Shown here: one piece after another, positions 11,966 through 25,160 of the stretch | Layout of the letters: the number at the start of each line of letters is the position of its first letter | How positions within the stretch are numbered: the first letter of the stretch is position 1 | Notes under the pieces: generated by a model | The model's database searches: none | The model's input: only the letters and a program-made list of their open reading frames with translations | What the model was told of the DNA's origin: nothing | Translations under genes and position numbers: made by a program | Assembly (NCBI RefSeq): GCF_043641665.1 | Contig: NC_092201.1 | Coordinates: forward strand, 4,807,501-4,871,500 | Length of the DNA stretch: 64,000 nucleotides | Direction: 5' to 3' | Origin: Enoplosus armatus | Lineage: Eukaryota; Chordata; Actinopteri; Centrarchiformes; Enoplosidae

Positions 11966-14900
11966 CAAGCTGAAGTCCTTATTTTCATCTTGAGGAGATG
12001 ATGGGTGCCTCTGCCATTTTCCTGAGTATGGTGGTGCTCTTTTGCTCACACCCTGTGAATCAGCATGCCTGTCTAAGCACTCCTAATCGCTCTGCCAGCA
12101 TCACTGTCGCCCTGCTACTGTCCTGTCCTCGTTCCCCTGTATGTGTCCTGCCTGTGATGTATCACACTGGCACCATCCCTCGATAGAAAGCTGTGGTGCT
12201 CATTAAGATAGAGAAAGATAGCAAAAATGGAAAAAAGGCAGGGAAGGCGAAGGGAACGAGATAAAGCGTGTGCCTGTTGGATTTGTTCCACTTCATTGTT
12301 TCTGTATTTTGCAGCCCATCCCCCCCCCGTACTCTGTCTTTCTCCTGCGATTCAGAGTTTAGTGATAAAAAGCAGAGCTGTGTTGCCCTTGGACAGGTTC
12401 CTGTATTTACAGTACCTGCTCCAGTTTTCTCATGTTACAATAAGCCTGAAAAGTATTTCCATGACAACATACATTAATCTAGGGCAGCATTTAGTGAGAA
12501 TAATGTTAGGCTTTGATGGGAATAATTTACTGTACAGTCTTCAAAGGTTTTTGCCAGGTTATAGACATTTCTCGTCTCCAAACTACAGTTTCCTGAGTTC
12601 TTTAAATGCAACAGGCGAACCAAAAGCCGGAAGACTGTAACAAACTGTCTATTTCAGTGGAGCGTTATGGGACTTGCAGTCCAAGAACCACTGATGTATG
12701 AAGGCTCTCTGTGGTTGTTCACTTGCAGAGGGATCTGTCTCACACTTGTAAAGAGGCAACTTCAGCTAAGTCAGATAAGACGGGAACACAATGTGCCACA
12801 GCCAGTCACAAGTGGCCATCAGCATCCTTGGCAGTAATCTGCGCTCTGAAGCCGAGTGGTGTCGCTGTAAATAAAGCTGACAGATGCTAATCCATGGAAG
12901 TCAACCTTGATCCAAATAGCAGATGCGCCGTGACCAAAACTCAAAGCCTTCAAACCTGATGGCCTGTCAAACAGTGTCGTCACACAGACAGGCAATTTCG
13001 ACAGGACCCACTTACATGGCTTTCCCGATTTGATTACCTTGTCACTGCCTCATTTATCCGCTGATGAAAAGAGATTAGTAGTGGAGTAATGTGATACCTG
13101 ACTGGCAATTTTTCAGCCTTTATTTCGCCCCAGTGCCCCTTCTAGAGGGGATCTACAATGCCTTTGACAGTTTTCACATAACTTCTAATACCATTATTTT
13201 AAAGCCTGAATTTGTGCAAACGCTCTAAACGTGGCCACTTTTTAGCTTCTTTCAAGAGTAAAATTATAATAAGCTTCCACCCTTCGAATCTACACTATAT
13301 TTCACAGCCGATGTCATCAATTATACATGTTTTATATTAAATACTCCCGCTTCACTATCTGCCCTCCTCTTATTTGCATTGCCTCAAGAGGCTGGCCTGC
13401 CTGGAATAACCATTCATAACTTAACCGTGACTGCTTGGTTAAATTTGTGAAGTTTAAGAAGATAAATAATGATCGCAGCGTTTCATTTTCTGAAAACAGG
13501 ACCACACAGGAAGAGCTGCTGGCATGCTGCGAGAGGCATTTAGATTCTGCTGCTGCTGCTGGAGAATGCATGAAGCATTTTGAGAGACAAGAGGCATGCT
13601 CCTGCATCACATTTGATTTATTTAAGCCATCTGTCTTTCTGCGTTGTAGGTCTTGACACGCAGGATTGATAGCACTGACACTGTTTTCGGTATTGCAGTA
13701 GGAATAACACAACCTGCCAACATTGTTGTTCTCTCACTACATATGTCACATCATTTCTGACCATCTAATAAAGCAATGTCCTAAAGACAATAGACAAAAA
13801 CATGATGCTGACACAGCGATGCACACCCAAACACAGCTGTCGCTGTGAAATTACTGTGGAAATGTGAAAAAAATGCCTTGCAAAAGGATGTCTGAAGGCA
13901 AGAGGTGTCAGCTATGTAATTAGCCCTTCTTAGCCTGTCCTCCCCTTGCTTTCAGTATCTCATTCCCTTGTGCTCTGACTGACAGCTTTATATATTTCAG
14001 AGGGAGCATGCCACTGGACTTTTGTGCTCAAAAAAAAACACTCTCCACCGTTAAAAACATGGCTAATTGGTGTTTCACATTTGCTGGAGCAACAACAGTG
14101 CACCTAACCTAACATCTCATCAAAACATTGTGTCTAAAGCCAATCAGATCCTTCCAGCTAAGCATTCATTAGCAGACCTGACACTGACGACAGCTATTTT
14201 GTTGACATTAGAGCACGCAAAAGAAATTAGCCCAAGGAAACTTGCTGTCATCTCTGATTCCGTTAATTGGTAAATTTTGATGTCATGTCGCCTGTAGCCA
14301 AAATCCATCGAAAAGGCCAATCTTTGACCCATTTTCACTGATGAGAATATCGTTCACTGGCTGTGGTGTTTCCTATATTCAATAGATTTAAAGATGAAAT
14401 ATACTGTGTAGGAAGACTGCAGTTAAAGTGGATGCAACATTTGGCCCTTTTCGTTTCTATTCATTCAAGTATTGTGTTGGTAATTTTCATCCTTCCAGTA
14501 ACTTATTACATATATGACACCTCTGTGGTTATGATGAATACAGTCACCCAGACAGCTGCCTGCTCTGATCAAATCTATTGTGAACATTATATTTGATCAA
14601 ACACAATACTAGTTCATAGTGAATAATCTTTCTACTTCTATTGGCAGCTGGTGTAATGACACAGGAGCTGTGTGATGGACAGGTCTGTAACAGGACCATA
14701 CGTCAGCTCTGTGGTGCTAAGAGAACCATTTTATAAAACCACTTCAAGGGTGGAGTACCTAAAGGAACCTGCCTTGGTCCTTGACTATTCTCACTCATGC
14801 CTCAGTAATGTCTATGAGCTGATGGCTGTGCTTTATCTTTCTAAATTTCTGTCATTAAACTCACTCAGATGCTGATCAGTAAATCACTAAATTTAATTAA

Positions 14901-15758
14901 CTGGTTAAATTGGAATAGATTGGAACTTAATATATATAAAAAGTTTTTGGCAAATTGTCTCAGTCAAATTATATCAATGGAACTAGAAAGTTGAGATTAA
15001 GACCTTGTCTCAGACTGACTTATGCTCAATAAGATCAAACAAATTAAAAATGACATAATTTACCTCAATTTAACCAAAATACAGCAATTTGCTTTCCATA
15101 CAAAGTAATATAATGCACACAAGTCTTAACTGACTTCGAGTGTCCATTCTGTAAGTGTCCATTTTGTTGGGTTTGGTTGAATCCAGGAATTAACTGCTGC
15201 ATGAATGCAAGTTTTTGTGGATCCCAATGAACCGACTGACGCCATGAATGTTAACACAGTGGTGACACACACGCACCAGTGGTACCATAGTAATTTAGAG
15301 AATTATGCCCATATTCACCCAAATTATGTTAACAGGCCAAGTTAATGTGTCAGTCACTGAGTATTTCAGTGCCTTTCAGCTCTCACTGAATTAATTTTTT
15401 GGCGGTTGTGCTCCCAACACGATTATGGCAAATTGCTAGACATGATATGCTGTTAATACACACCGACAACCCAACAACTTGCAGCACATGGAGCTGCGCA
15501 AGGACTCGTGTACTGGGTTGGTGCTCCTTTTTCCTCCACCCTGAAGAGAAGCTCAACTCAATTGGTGGCCAAGTTTCAACTTGCTGAGCTATTATGTGAC
15601 ATCATAGTTATAGTATGCAACTTTTCACATCAAGTCAGCAAAGAGAATGTGTTAGACCCTCTCGCTTCGCCCCCTCCTGCCCCGGCACTTGTCACTCATC
15701 TTGATGAGCTGTCTACCTTCAACACAGCATTCACACATTATTCAGGCTGAGGCTGACG

Positions 15759-15766
15759 TGACGTCA
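15759..15766. promoter_or_regulatory. Perfect CRE palindrome TGACGTCA
   Basis: A full CREB/ATF consensus preceded directly by a half site, giving TGACGTGACGTCA at 15754-15766. It is deep in the presumed intron and not near a recognised promoter. About one such octamer is expected by chance in a window this size, fewer with CpG depletion. Confidence 0.25.
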
Positions 15767-18082
15767 TCCGCACCACAGGCAGTGAAGAAGCATCCGGAGA
15801 ATTCAGCCAATCTGGAATTCAAAAATGCAATGTTGACGTTCACAGATTGTCTCCTGCCAGATTTTGATTTACTGCCCTTGTTTTTTTCCTCCATTGCTGT
15901 TACACCCACATCTATGCAACACAGTCACAACAAATAGCGCGCCCATCAATTTATTTTTTCATGGACATTCAGGAATTAAGGCATGTACACGCCGTGACAG
16001 ACACACTGATAAAACTAGATCCTTTATTTTCTTTCAAGTAAGTAAAAGTAGCATATTACTGCTTTACTTTTTCTAGACTGGAGATTTCAGTGATGCCAAA
16101 GCTGCACACAGTCATAAAAACATAATTGGTATATGATAAGTTTACACACTGATAAGATCATAGGCTTTGTTTGCAGTGCTCCTGTGTTTGTTTGTATTGT
16201 TTTGTTCCCTCGGTGTAATTCCCCTTATCTTGATTGGAAATGTGAAAGTTAATGAAGCCAGTGAGGATATATGGAAGGGATTATTTGCGAACAAGCTGGG
16301 AAATAAACATTGCTATAATCAGCGAACAGGTAACAATCATTATATTATACAGAGCAAGACAGCGCAAGTAAATAGATAGACAATGACCACACACATACAC
16401 AGTAAATAAGGCTTTGCAATAGATCAGCAAGGACACTCAGTTATGCATGCCAGAGCCGCCAGCAGCTGATCCAAGACACACAAATCACAATCACTGCATA
16501 CACTGCAGCGGCTCTAATTTCATGTTGGTCCACCTACATTGTTTTAATCTTGATTGTACTGATTAGGGGGTTCTTGATGCCCAATATCACCATTTGCTCT
16601 AATGAGTTATTTAAAACCGAGGACAAGTTGTTCCTGACTGGACTAGCCAACAATTCTTTATGGCTGCGATGGAAAACTTTTTAATGAAGAAATTAAGGCG
16701 ACACATTGTGCAACAGGAGGCGACGGCTGCATGGCAAATTGGGATCAGAAACCTTAGCATTAATAATAAATGCTAAAAGGTGTTTTTGTTCTTTTTACAA
16801 ATGGGAAAAAGCTTCTTTTTTTTTCCCTATACCAAGCTTAATAGGGTAAATATGACCTCAAAAAATCCAGAGGGAGCCTCTTCAAACTTAGCTTCTAACA
16901 GAGATCGAGCACAGCTTCTGAGTGTTAGAGTGCCTACGCAAATGTGACAGTGACGGAGACAAATTCCAATGAATTCATCCCACATTTCTGCTCAAACTTT
17001 ATCATGGTCTATAATTTACAGGGAAAAAAAGGCTGATTTTTTATCCCCTTTGTCGTAATTTGATTCAGATGACTGCCAATTACATAAAAAAGGATAATTG
17101 ACCGGAGTGAAAGGGCAAGAACATCCTCATCTCTGGAGAATAGATTCAAATCCAGTCTCAGCTCAGCATTATGCCACAATCATGGTGTCAGTCAAGCAGA
17201 GGTGAAAGTGGAAGAGCAGAAAGTGTAAAGGAACATTATGAAAAAGGGATAAAGTGAGCAGTGTGCTGCACGGCGACGCGGAGGAATCCTGTTTCCTGCT
17301 CTTGTTTACTCGAGTGCAACATTCCCTCCACGCTGATCAGAATGACTCACGCTTTTATTAATGTTTCATTTTCATTTACTGCATGTTCACACACGCGGTG
17401 TGTCAATAAACTGCATGATCTGCATATATACCACCAATAAGCGATAAGAGAACGAGGGCTTCAGACGGCACACGGCGATGTAATTGTGTCAGTGTTGCAG
17501 GCTGTTTCATTCAAAATGGTATTAGCAATAATTTCTTTCTTGGTTTAAAAGAAACGTTTGCAGCTAAAGAAATGATGAAATTCTGGGAAAGGGAGGATTG
17601 CACTGTGTTGAGTTTGGTGAAAAGAGTTTGCCAATATTTGGACCCCATTATAGCTTTCACAGCAATGGATTTTAATAATTTTAATATTTCTTCGGCCTTC
17701 CTTTTGTATGGAGTCTCTTGTTACTGTCTGGACTACTGGACTATTTAATCTAAATCTAAAGTGTAATGCAATAAAATACAGAGAATGATTCATTTAATGA
17801 ATGTTTACTTCTAATGACGTTAGCTTCTGGTACAATAGCGCCTGTTGATTTTATGATTTGTCTTATCTCCTTTCTACATCCTATTCTCAATTTCTATCCA
17901 CCACCCAGAAGCTTTTCCTGCCTATTTTTAGACTGTAACCTTCACAATTTCTATAGCCACTTTCTATCCATTCAACCGAAATGTCAACCAGGAGCATTGT
18001 ATCTACTTGCATTCAAGGAGATTCCCTGATGGAGCTCCAAAATGCACATGCCAACATAAAGTAGAAGTTTCAGAGGAGCCTG

Positions 18083-18106
18083 TGATTGATTGATTGATTG
18101 ATTGAT
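18083..18106 (+). repeat. TGAT tetranucleotide microsatellite
   Basis: About six tandem TGAT units. Confidence 0.95.
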
Positions 18107-18244
18107 GGCTGGCTGAAGCAATACAGAAGAATCAACCAAGCCCCCAAAAAACTCCTTGTGTCAGGTATTTTCAGCTGAGTGCATCTAACTTAACCAGCTG
18201 TCATAAAGCAGAAGAAATGGTCTGCGCTCCCAAAACTGTTCCAC

Positions 18245-18396
18245 ATGGTTTTGGCACTGTTGAGAGCAAAGCCTCAAGGCTTCTTCAGTGTGCAAGCTAA
18301 ATCAACCCTGACCCCACCCACCATCTCACAGCTGAAGACACTTAGTCATTTGGTGATTCAATTAGATGACACAAGCTGCAGAGATCAGAAATTGTG
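18245..18396 (+). repeat. Left arm of an inverted repeat pair
   Basis: Contains GGCTTCTTCAGTGTGCAA, then CCCCACCCACCATCTCACAG and ATTAGATGACACAAGCT. The same order of words appears reverse-complemented at 19636-19795, with about 20 extra bases in the right arm. It may be one copy of a dispersed element or one end of a larger transposon of about 1.5 kb. Confidence 0.7.
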
Positions 18397-19284
18397 CTCC
18401 ACTCAATCATGGGGTTACTTAAAAAGGACATCCAGTATATGCACACTATATCTCTTTTATTCTATATCTGTTAATAATTAAAAAAGATACAGAACAGTCA
18501 ACACAAGAACACCCTTTTATTAAAAGCATCTATCAAACACATGCTGATTGGACAAGATATAAGTGACGCTGTCATAAAGCTGAATCACACTTGTAGTGAT
18601 TTAGAGATGGACATTTTCCTACGTGGCTCATTTAAGCGGCGAATAAGGTCATGTATAATGGCAGAAACAACTCTTAGTTGTGAATAATTATAGAGAAAAG
18701 AAACACTTCTCTATAAATTACTGTTTGACCTCTGATGAAAGTAACAAAACTTTCCAGTCCATTACTTGTAAGTACGGGCATAACCCATCATCGGATGAAA
18801 CATGGCTGCTCAATATTTTTCTTTCATATAAATAATCACAGACAGAATGACACCTTATATGACACATATAACATCTGTCTGCTCAACTTTTTGACCTTGA
18901 ATTAAAAAGGTAAAAAGTTACTACAATAAGTAGCAGCCAGCCTTTGTAGTGGCGAGTCATCAATATTTGTGTTGTGTGCAGAAACAGATTCAAATTGATG
19001 AAGCTGAGGCCGAGTTATCCTGACTTTTAGTCACCAGCTCCAAAAATGGTGGATCCTCACCGACTTATCGGCCTCGTGAATGTTGTATAATTGTAAAACT
19101 CAAAGATTGTTTCCTTTGTAGAGAGCATACATCTTGTGATACTGTCTTTACAAACTGTACAATAATAAATCATGCAGAACTTGCTCATCACGTTATGTCA
19201 TCGTTAATGTTGGTAAAACAGCACGCCCTTTGAAACTCAACAAACATTAATTAGTTATTTGAAAGTTTGCCAAATAACAAGCAG

Positions 19285-19550
19285 AGACTACAGGAAGTTA
19301 CTGGTCCCAACCAAGAAAGAGTGTCGCCCCCGTAAAACTGAGACCTCAGTGTTTTATTAAACAAATGAGGTATAACGTGTCGATCAGGGATCTTCAGAGT
19401 TGCTGTAAGGTGGATTTTATTAACTTCACGCAGCCAGACAACATTTTTCTAGTATTTACAACTTCAGTATCAGCTTCATATGAGACTCAATCTTCCTATA
19501 ATTCTCTACAAGAAAGTCAATAAGCATCAATATACGGTTTTGCATGTATA
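19285..19550 (+). repeat. Teleost interspersed repeat, copy 2
   Basis: Words GACTACAGGAAGTTACTGGT, AAACAAATGAGGTATAACGT, GAGTTGCTGTAAGGTGGATT and AAGAAAGTCAATAAGCATC match the consensus I recall for the family also seen at 48-360. The GGACAGAGCCAGGC core of copy 1 is degraded here (about 19425-19440). It lies between the two arms of the inverted repeat pair. Confidence 0.55.
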
Positions 19551-19635
19551 TTTTTTTTGCAATATCATCTGTAATCCCTTTACTGAAAGACATTTGTTGC
19601 CTCTAGTAGATTTAGAAGATTTGTACCTTCTCTGA

Positions 19636-19795
19636 ACTCTGTAGGTAGCTTGTATCATCTAATTGGATCATCCAACAACAGAGTGCCTGCAGCTGTAAGA
19701 TGGTGGGTGGGGTCACATAAATATAGACTGGGGAGAGTGTGATGTATTTGCACACTGAAGAAGGCTTAAAGTGGAAACATTTGTGCTCTTTTAAT
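19636..19795 (-). repeat. Right arm of an inverted repeat pair
   Basis: Reverse-complemented it reads GCCTTCTTCAGTGTGCAA, GACCCCACCCACCATCTTAC and ATTAGATGATACAAGCT in the same order as 18245-18396. It carries no coding capacity. Confidence 0.7.
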
Positions 19796-20230
19796 TCCTA
19801 TTTGTTCCGATTTGCTATTAAAAAATGTCAAATGCACCCGCAGAGTAATATAGAGGAACTTTTGGGGGGATTGACAACACATTTTCCTCATTAACTATAA
19901 AAATGAAGTGAAAAGAAGTGAGATAAAATAAGATTAAGGTTAATATCCACTTCATCTGTTTTAAGCCACTGATATTGGCAGCCAGATTGTTTATTCTCTT
20001 CTGCAACCTGTGCTTACCATGTTCATACCTCCCTACAGAATGAGAGGAGTCTACCAAAGAAGACGTTTAATTTGAGGTGGATAATGGAGGTTTAACGGTC
20101 CTCAAAAAAGCCTCCTACATTGTGTTTGCTTGGTTTAATGCTTTTGATTTGTTTGTTTATTCTCTGTCCGTGTCTCTGTGTGATTTCCCCTGGCTCCCCT
20201 GTGGAGCAGTGCTAAATGAAGTGTAGTCTA

Positions 20231-20255
20231 TACACACACACACACACACACACAC
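20231..20255 (+). repeat. AC microsatellite
   Basis: About twelve AC units ending in CCC. Confidence 0.95.
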
Positions 20256-20699
20256 CCAAAGTGGCAGTGTTGTCTCACAGCGAGCCGAGGGGTAGTATCC
20301 ATCACTTCAGGTTTCATGAAGTGGGGTTGGCCGGATCACGTGATGAATTTCACAGCATTATTTTCTTTTTGGATTTTAAAGAGTCAGAAAACACGACATC
20401 TTTTTGAAAAGTGAAGCCACACATCATTGGTGGCCAAATTTGACAACCTCAAACCTGAGTATTTATGGATTTGAACACTTGATTGTGCGCTGTTGCTTCA
20501 TTTAGTCAGCTAAATATAGTATTTGTCTGGTCAGCCTTTTGGACTGTGATTTGCTAATTGGCCAGTGTAGGCCAATAAGTAGCAGCTAGCCTGTGTTCGC
20601 TAATTAATCTGATGGACCAACAGGTTCCCAGGTCCAAGTACCAAATACCAACGCTGCTTTGTCTCACCCCTGGGTGTCACATGCAGACGCACAAGGTAC

Positions 20700-20790
20700 C
20701 TTCTGGGTTTAGGCAACAAAACTACTTGGTTAGGTTTCTGAAAATATCATGGTTTAGGTTCAAATAAGTAAGTTACGTGACTTCCAAACT
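20700..20790 (+). repeat. Fish repeat fragment of the TTTAGGCAACAAAAC type
   Basis: Words GGGTTTAGGCAACAAAACTA, CTTGGTTAGG, ATCATGGTTTAGGTT and AAATAAGTAAGTTACGTGA match an interspersed element I recognise from fish sequences. A related fragment may lie at 28455-28575. Confidence 0.5.
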
Positions 20791-22042
20791 GAAAAGTACC
20801 TTAACTTAAAGGAGTTTTTTTTAATACAAATAATTTGATCATTTTTAGCTTACATCAACATGAGCGCACTGCCAGTTCTTTGCCTTCCAGCCTTTAGACT
20901 CACGAACAATAAAGCCCCATCGCTATTAGTCTGCTCCCTGTCTATTCTGTCCCTCTCATGCTCAGCTGTGTCCATCTCTTAATCAGATTATATTTGAGGT
21001 TGTTGGCCTAATCAGTGTAATAAAGGGTCTCTGAGAGCATTGCTGCCCATTAGCGTCATTAGGCTGCAGCTGAAAGGAGGGCCTTGTAGAATCTGCTTGA
21101 TCACCGTTGCTCGGAGGAGTTGAGCATCCATCTCTCAGGTGGACCTATTGATCTGTTTACTCCCATATGAGCCGGCAGGACTTGTAGGAGTTAGCCACCA
21201 CACAGGAGCTAAAAGAGCTGCTGTTCTGTTGCGTAACGGCTTCATTTCTGCTGCTGCCTTCTGGTTTAGGAAAGTAACGCTGTGCTGGTGTGGGAATGCT
21301 CTTGTTTTCAAAATGTTCACTTGGAACTTGAATGCAAAGAATACATGTTTCTCCTACATTCAGATGAATTACATCTTTTTGTATTATTATTGTTGTACAG
21401 AGGCTTAAATGCATGCGTAGGACTGTCTGGATCTGCCCTGCTTTAGTATGTCACGAATGGATGAGTGTCATTGTTGAAACAGGGACTCCAAGATCAAACA
21501 GCGGGGACCAAACTCAGCAAATTTGGATGAGCCGTCGGTGTTTGGGGAGCGAATATTGTCTTTTGGTTAATTTTTTTTCCAGCAGAGGCAAATGGAAAGG
21601 ACACGATTATTCCATCTGGCTGTGACCCAGAGCTATGACTTTTGTCAAATGTATTGTCATAGAGGGTTGTGCAGAGTGTTGAGTGGTTTTAATCTGCAGG
21701 CCTCACGCTGTCATGCTTTCATGGCACAGTGGGTTTGATAAACCACTGCTAAGCGCCGTGTGCCTGCGATGGCAGGAAGCGAGCAGAAGCACTGCCAGGC
21801 GTCAGTCCAGCTGGACGGCCGCTGCTAGACTCCAGGGCCTGGCATCAGTATGCTACACTCAGCTACGCCGCCTTATGTGGCTGAGGCTGAGAGGGAGTGG
21901 CTTTGCCAATTTGATTTATAGCCCCAGATTAGCAGCTGCATCGGAGGCTGGAAGTTGTCATCCTCTTGTGCATATGGAGAGACGCTCTTAGGGAATGAGG
22001 AAGGTCTTGAGCAAACTTGCACGTTAAATTTGAACAAAAAAA

Positions 22043-22066
22043 GTGTGTGTGTGTGTGTGTGTGTGT
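22043..22066 (+). repeat. GT microsatellite
   Basis: About twelve GT units following an A-rich stretch. Confidence 0.95.
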
Positions 22067-25065
22067 AGAAGCTCCATTATGCACATCAGATCCCTCCTGT
22101 GTGTGTGTCAATACGTGTATGGAAATGAACAACCACATGGTGTGTGGGCACTGGGCAGCTCTCTGCTCTCAGAAACAGTCATGAAAGGACCATTATCAAT
22201 GACCCCTGCAGTAATAAAAGCAGCGGTGTTGTGCTTGAGAGACTGGGGAGGCTGTAGCGAGCAGCCAGAGAGGCCAGACTTCAGTAATGGGTCACTGCAC
22301 ACTCTTAGCAGAGAGCTCCTCGAAGCCTTTTCCTCTGCCAGCTTCCGTCATCCGAGGATGGTTTTTCTCACTACAGATTTCACTGATGTAATTGCAGAAG
22401 TTCAGAAGTGCATATTTTGTAAGTTGTTAAATATTGAGGCAAATTGCTATAGCACTATGGTATTAGATAATTCTGCTGATGGTTTAAAATAAAGTTTGTG
22501 GGAAATTAACTTGTTGAAACTGCTAAAATTGTTAGAGACAGCAGTAAAATGTTAGTATCCTTTCTAAAAAGCTGAATGGACATTAGATCAAACCTGATAA
22601 TGAAATTTAAGTCAGTGTGGGATGCAGCACTGAACTAACCTGGAACTTAAAGCTTGTGTATTGCAGTGTAACTGTATACCGTAGGCAGTATGTTATTATG
22701 GTATTGTGAAAACCTCAGTTATATATTCAGATTCCTTTTCACATTTACAGCACACATATTGCAAGGTCAATCTGTAATGTCTAATACCACACATGCAATA
22801 TATGTGCATTTGGTTTCAGACTGCTGAATCTTTCATTTTTCTACAGCTCAGGGATCCACAACAACGTCAACATGTTTAATTGACCCATAACTTTGCTAAG
22901 TTCTAGTTATTGTGAACATGTATTTAAGTTTCTTTGCAGAAGATTTTGAATTTCTCTAACACTTAAGAGATATAAATTAAAACATGTCACTGTTAGGTCC
23001 CGCTATAGGGAATCTTCCATCACTACTGCAGGATTTAAAGTACAAAAAGAATATATAGTTAAAATGATTTATTACGTCTAATGATACATTACTCCCTTTG
23101 GCACCATTTTGTCACAGACAGAGGGCAATTTTACAGTCCCATTGAGGACTATAATTTGTAATTATGCGCTGGTTATGAAGTTATGATTCTGTCTGCGGCC
23201 TCTGATTCTCATTTGACAGCCAAAGAATGATTAAAGTCACCCGTCAGCCTGACGTTTGAATTATTCCCCACACAGACAGCTACAGTACATCCAAAAAAGT
23301 GTTGCCTCTTTATTTATCAACGTTGGTTGACAGTGAAATATAATGTATCTGAGTTATTGGTGACACACATAGATGAAAAATATGCTGTACTCTTGGCCTG
23401 TTGACAAGAGCACAACCACAATCTATTAGCCTGCATTGAAGTGAAAGCTTCAGGAGTAATGAGAGTCGGCAACACTTCTGGCTCCCATCTGAAATTCCAC
23501 TAAGTACCACCTCCAAAAAAATCTCCAATGTTTAGTGATTTAAATACCTGAGCAATTAATCCTGAAGTAAACAGTAATTGATATTGATGGTGACAATCAA
23601 ATGCTAAATGAATGTGTGTCTTTGTCTATTGTATATTTGACCGTACTTTATGTCCTTCTTGGAATATTGATCAGATAGAAGATTTTCCTCTCTGCTGGCC
23701 ATCAGATTGGCTGAGATGAATGGGACTGTGGGGGTAATGGCTGGTGAAACAGAGTGATTTTCCATTATGCCAGAGTCGAAATGAAGGGAGGTGGACGTCT
23801 GAGAAATGACCAAAGTGGGCAATGCTGATCGCATCTAATTAATTAAAGCGTGCTCTGCTCCTTCGGCCCTGCCCTGCCTGCGTTGGACAAACCCCAAAAA
23901 AACTTCCTGCAGCAACAAAATCACCGAGAGCTCCTAACACAACTGCACTGCATGTATCATTACTTGATACTCATGCACTCTCATTCTCAAACTGTGATCT
24001 TGTTACATGTCCAGGACTTATACTGGAATGAAAAGTTCAATTCATTCTCAACTCAACCTTTTCTTTAGGTCATGGTCCACTGCAACAAGAGAGTGCAATT
24101 AGGGCTTATATAAAAAAAAACGTCTAGAACTTTTTGGCATTGATAGGTTGCTTGTACTGTAAAGTTGCTGTAGCACCCTACTCACTCTACAGCAGGAGAC
24201 GGAAAATAAAAGTGCTTTTGCTTCTTTCTGACCCGCCAGTTGGGAACCACAGACTTAATGATTTCCTGCATTTCCCGTAATCTCTCTGAACCCAAATGCG
24301 ACTGACTTTATTGCGTTCACCATGTGAAGGCGGAGAGAGCAACTGAGATAGGCTGGTGACAGTTAAAGGTGAGGTTTCAACTGAAGCTTTGCCATAAGTT
24401 CAACAAGCAAAATCTTTTCTCATGTTTTGCATTTATTACTCTATTGGCAAAGAAACACAATGAGCATTAGTTTTAAAGAAAAGACAGGTGGATTTGTCCT
24501 TTTTACTGCCCAGTACTCAGCTCCTAAAACAGCTACAAATTGTGTCTCGAGCTGACAACATGTTCAGACCAGATCAAGGTGAACTGACATTCAGAAGCAA
24601 GAAAGAGAAAATTAGAGCGGTGGAATAGAGTCATGTCTGGCATGTTGCCAGCCTAAGCATCTTAGAAAAAGTTCTTGAACAATGTCCTGTTGCTACCATT
24701 CAGTAGTGGGATTACTTAATACGATTTCCAGGGCCGCCAAATCAACCGTGGTGAATGTAGCCCATAATTACACTGAGAAGATGAGGAAGGTGTATGACAG
24801 AGATTAGAAAAGGTGAACTCCAGGGAGCCATACAAAACATGCCCCCGCCCAGCTCAAAACACCCTCACTGGGTTTACAACGGGAGTGTTGCTTAATTTGA
24901 TAGATGAGTTTTCACAATGCACACTGTGTGTTTCAGAAAGTCGTATCCTTTCTTTAAAACTGGCGTAAACCTCAGCATGAGTGAGGTTATTGAAACACTA
25001 TAAGTAACAAGACATTGTCCTAGAAAGCGTTTTGACATGACATTTGTCTACCATGAAGAAGACAG

Positions 25066-25160
25066 CAGTTGATGAGATATTTCAGGCTGGACCAAAGTGA
25101 TGGATGACATTCATGAGTGACATTGCCGCCCCAAAAAGCAATGCAGCTAGCATGGCTAAA
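25066..25160 (+). repeat. Fragment of a dispersed fish repeat (family B, copy 1)
   Basis: GTTGATGAGATATTTCAG, CTGGACCAAAGTGATGGA, TGACATTGCCGCCCC and GCTAGCATGGCTAAAA match the tail of a dispersed fish repeat that also appears at 34101-34470 and 52577-52755. No coding capacity. Confidence 0.5.

Noticed and set aside
17140..17160. B-box-like GATTCAAATCC
   Set aside because: No A box or tRNA fold around it; a chance match.
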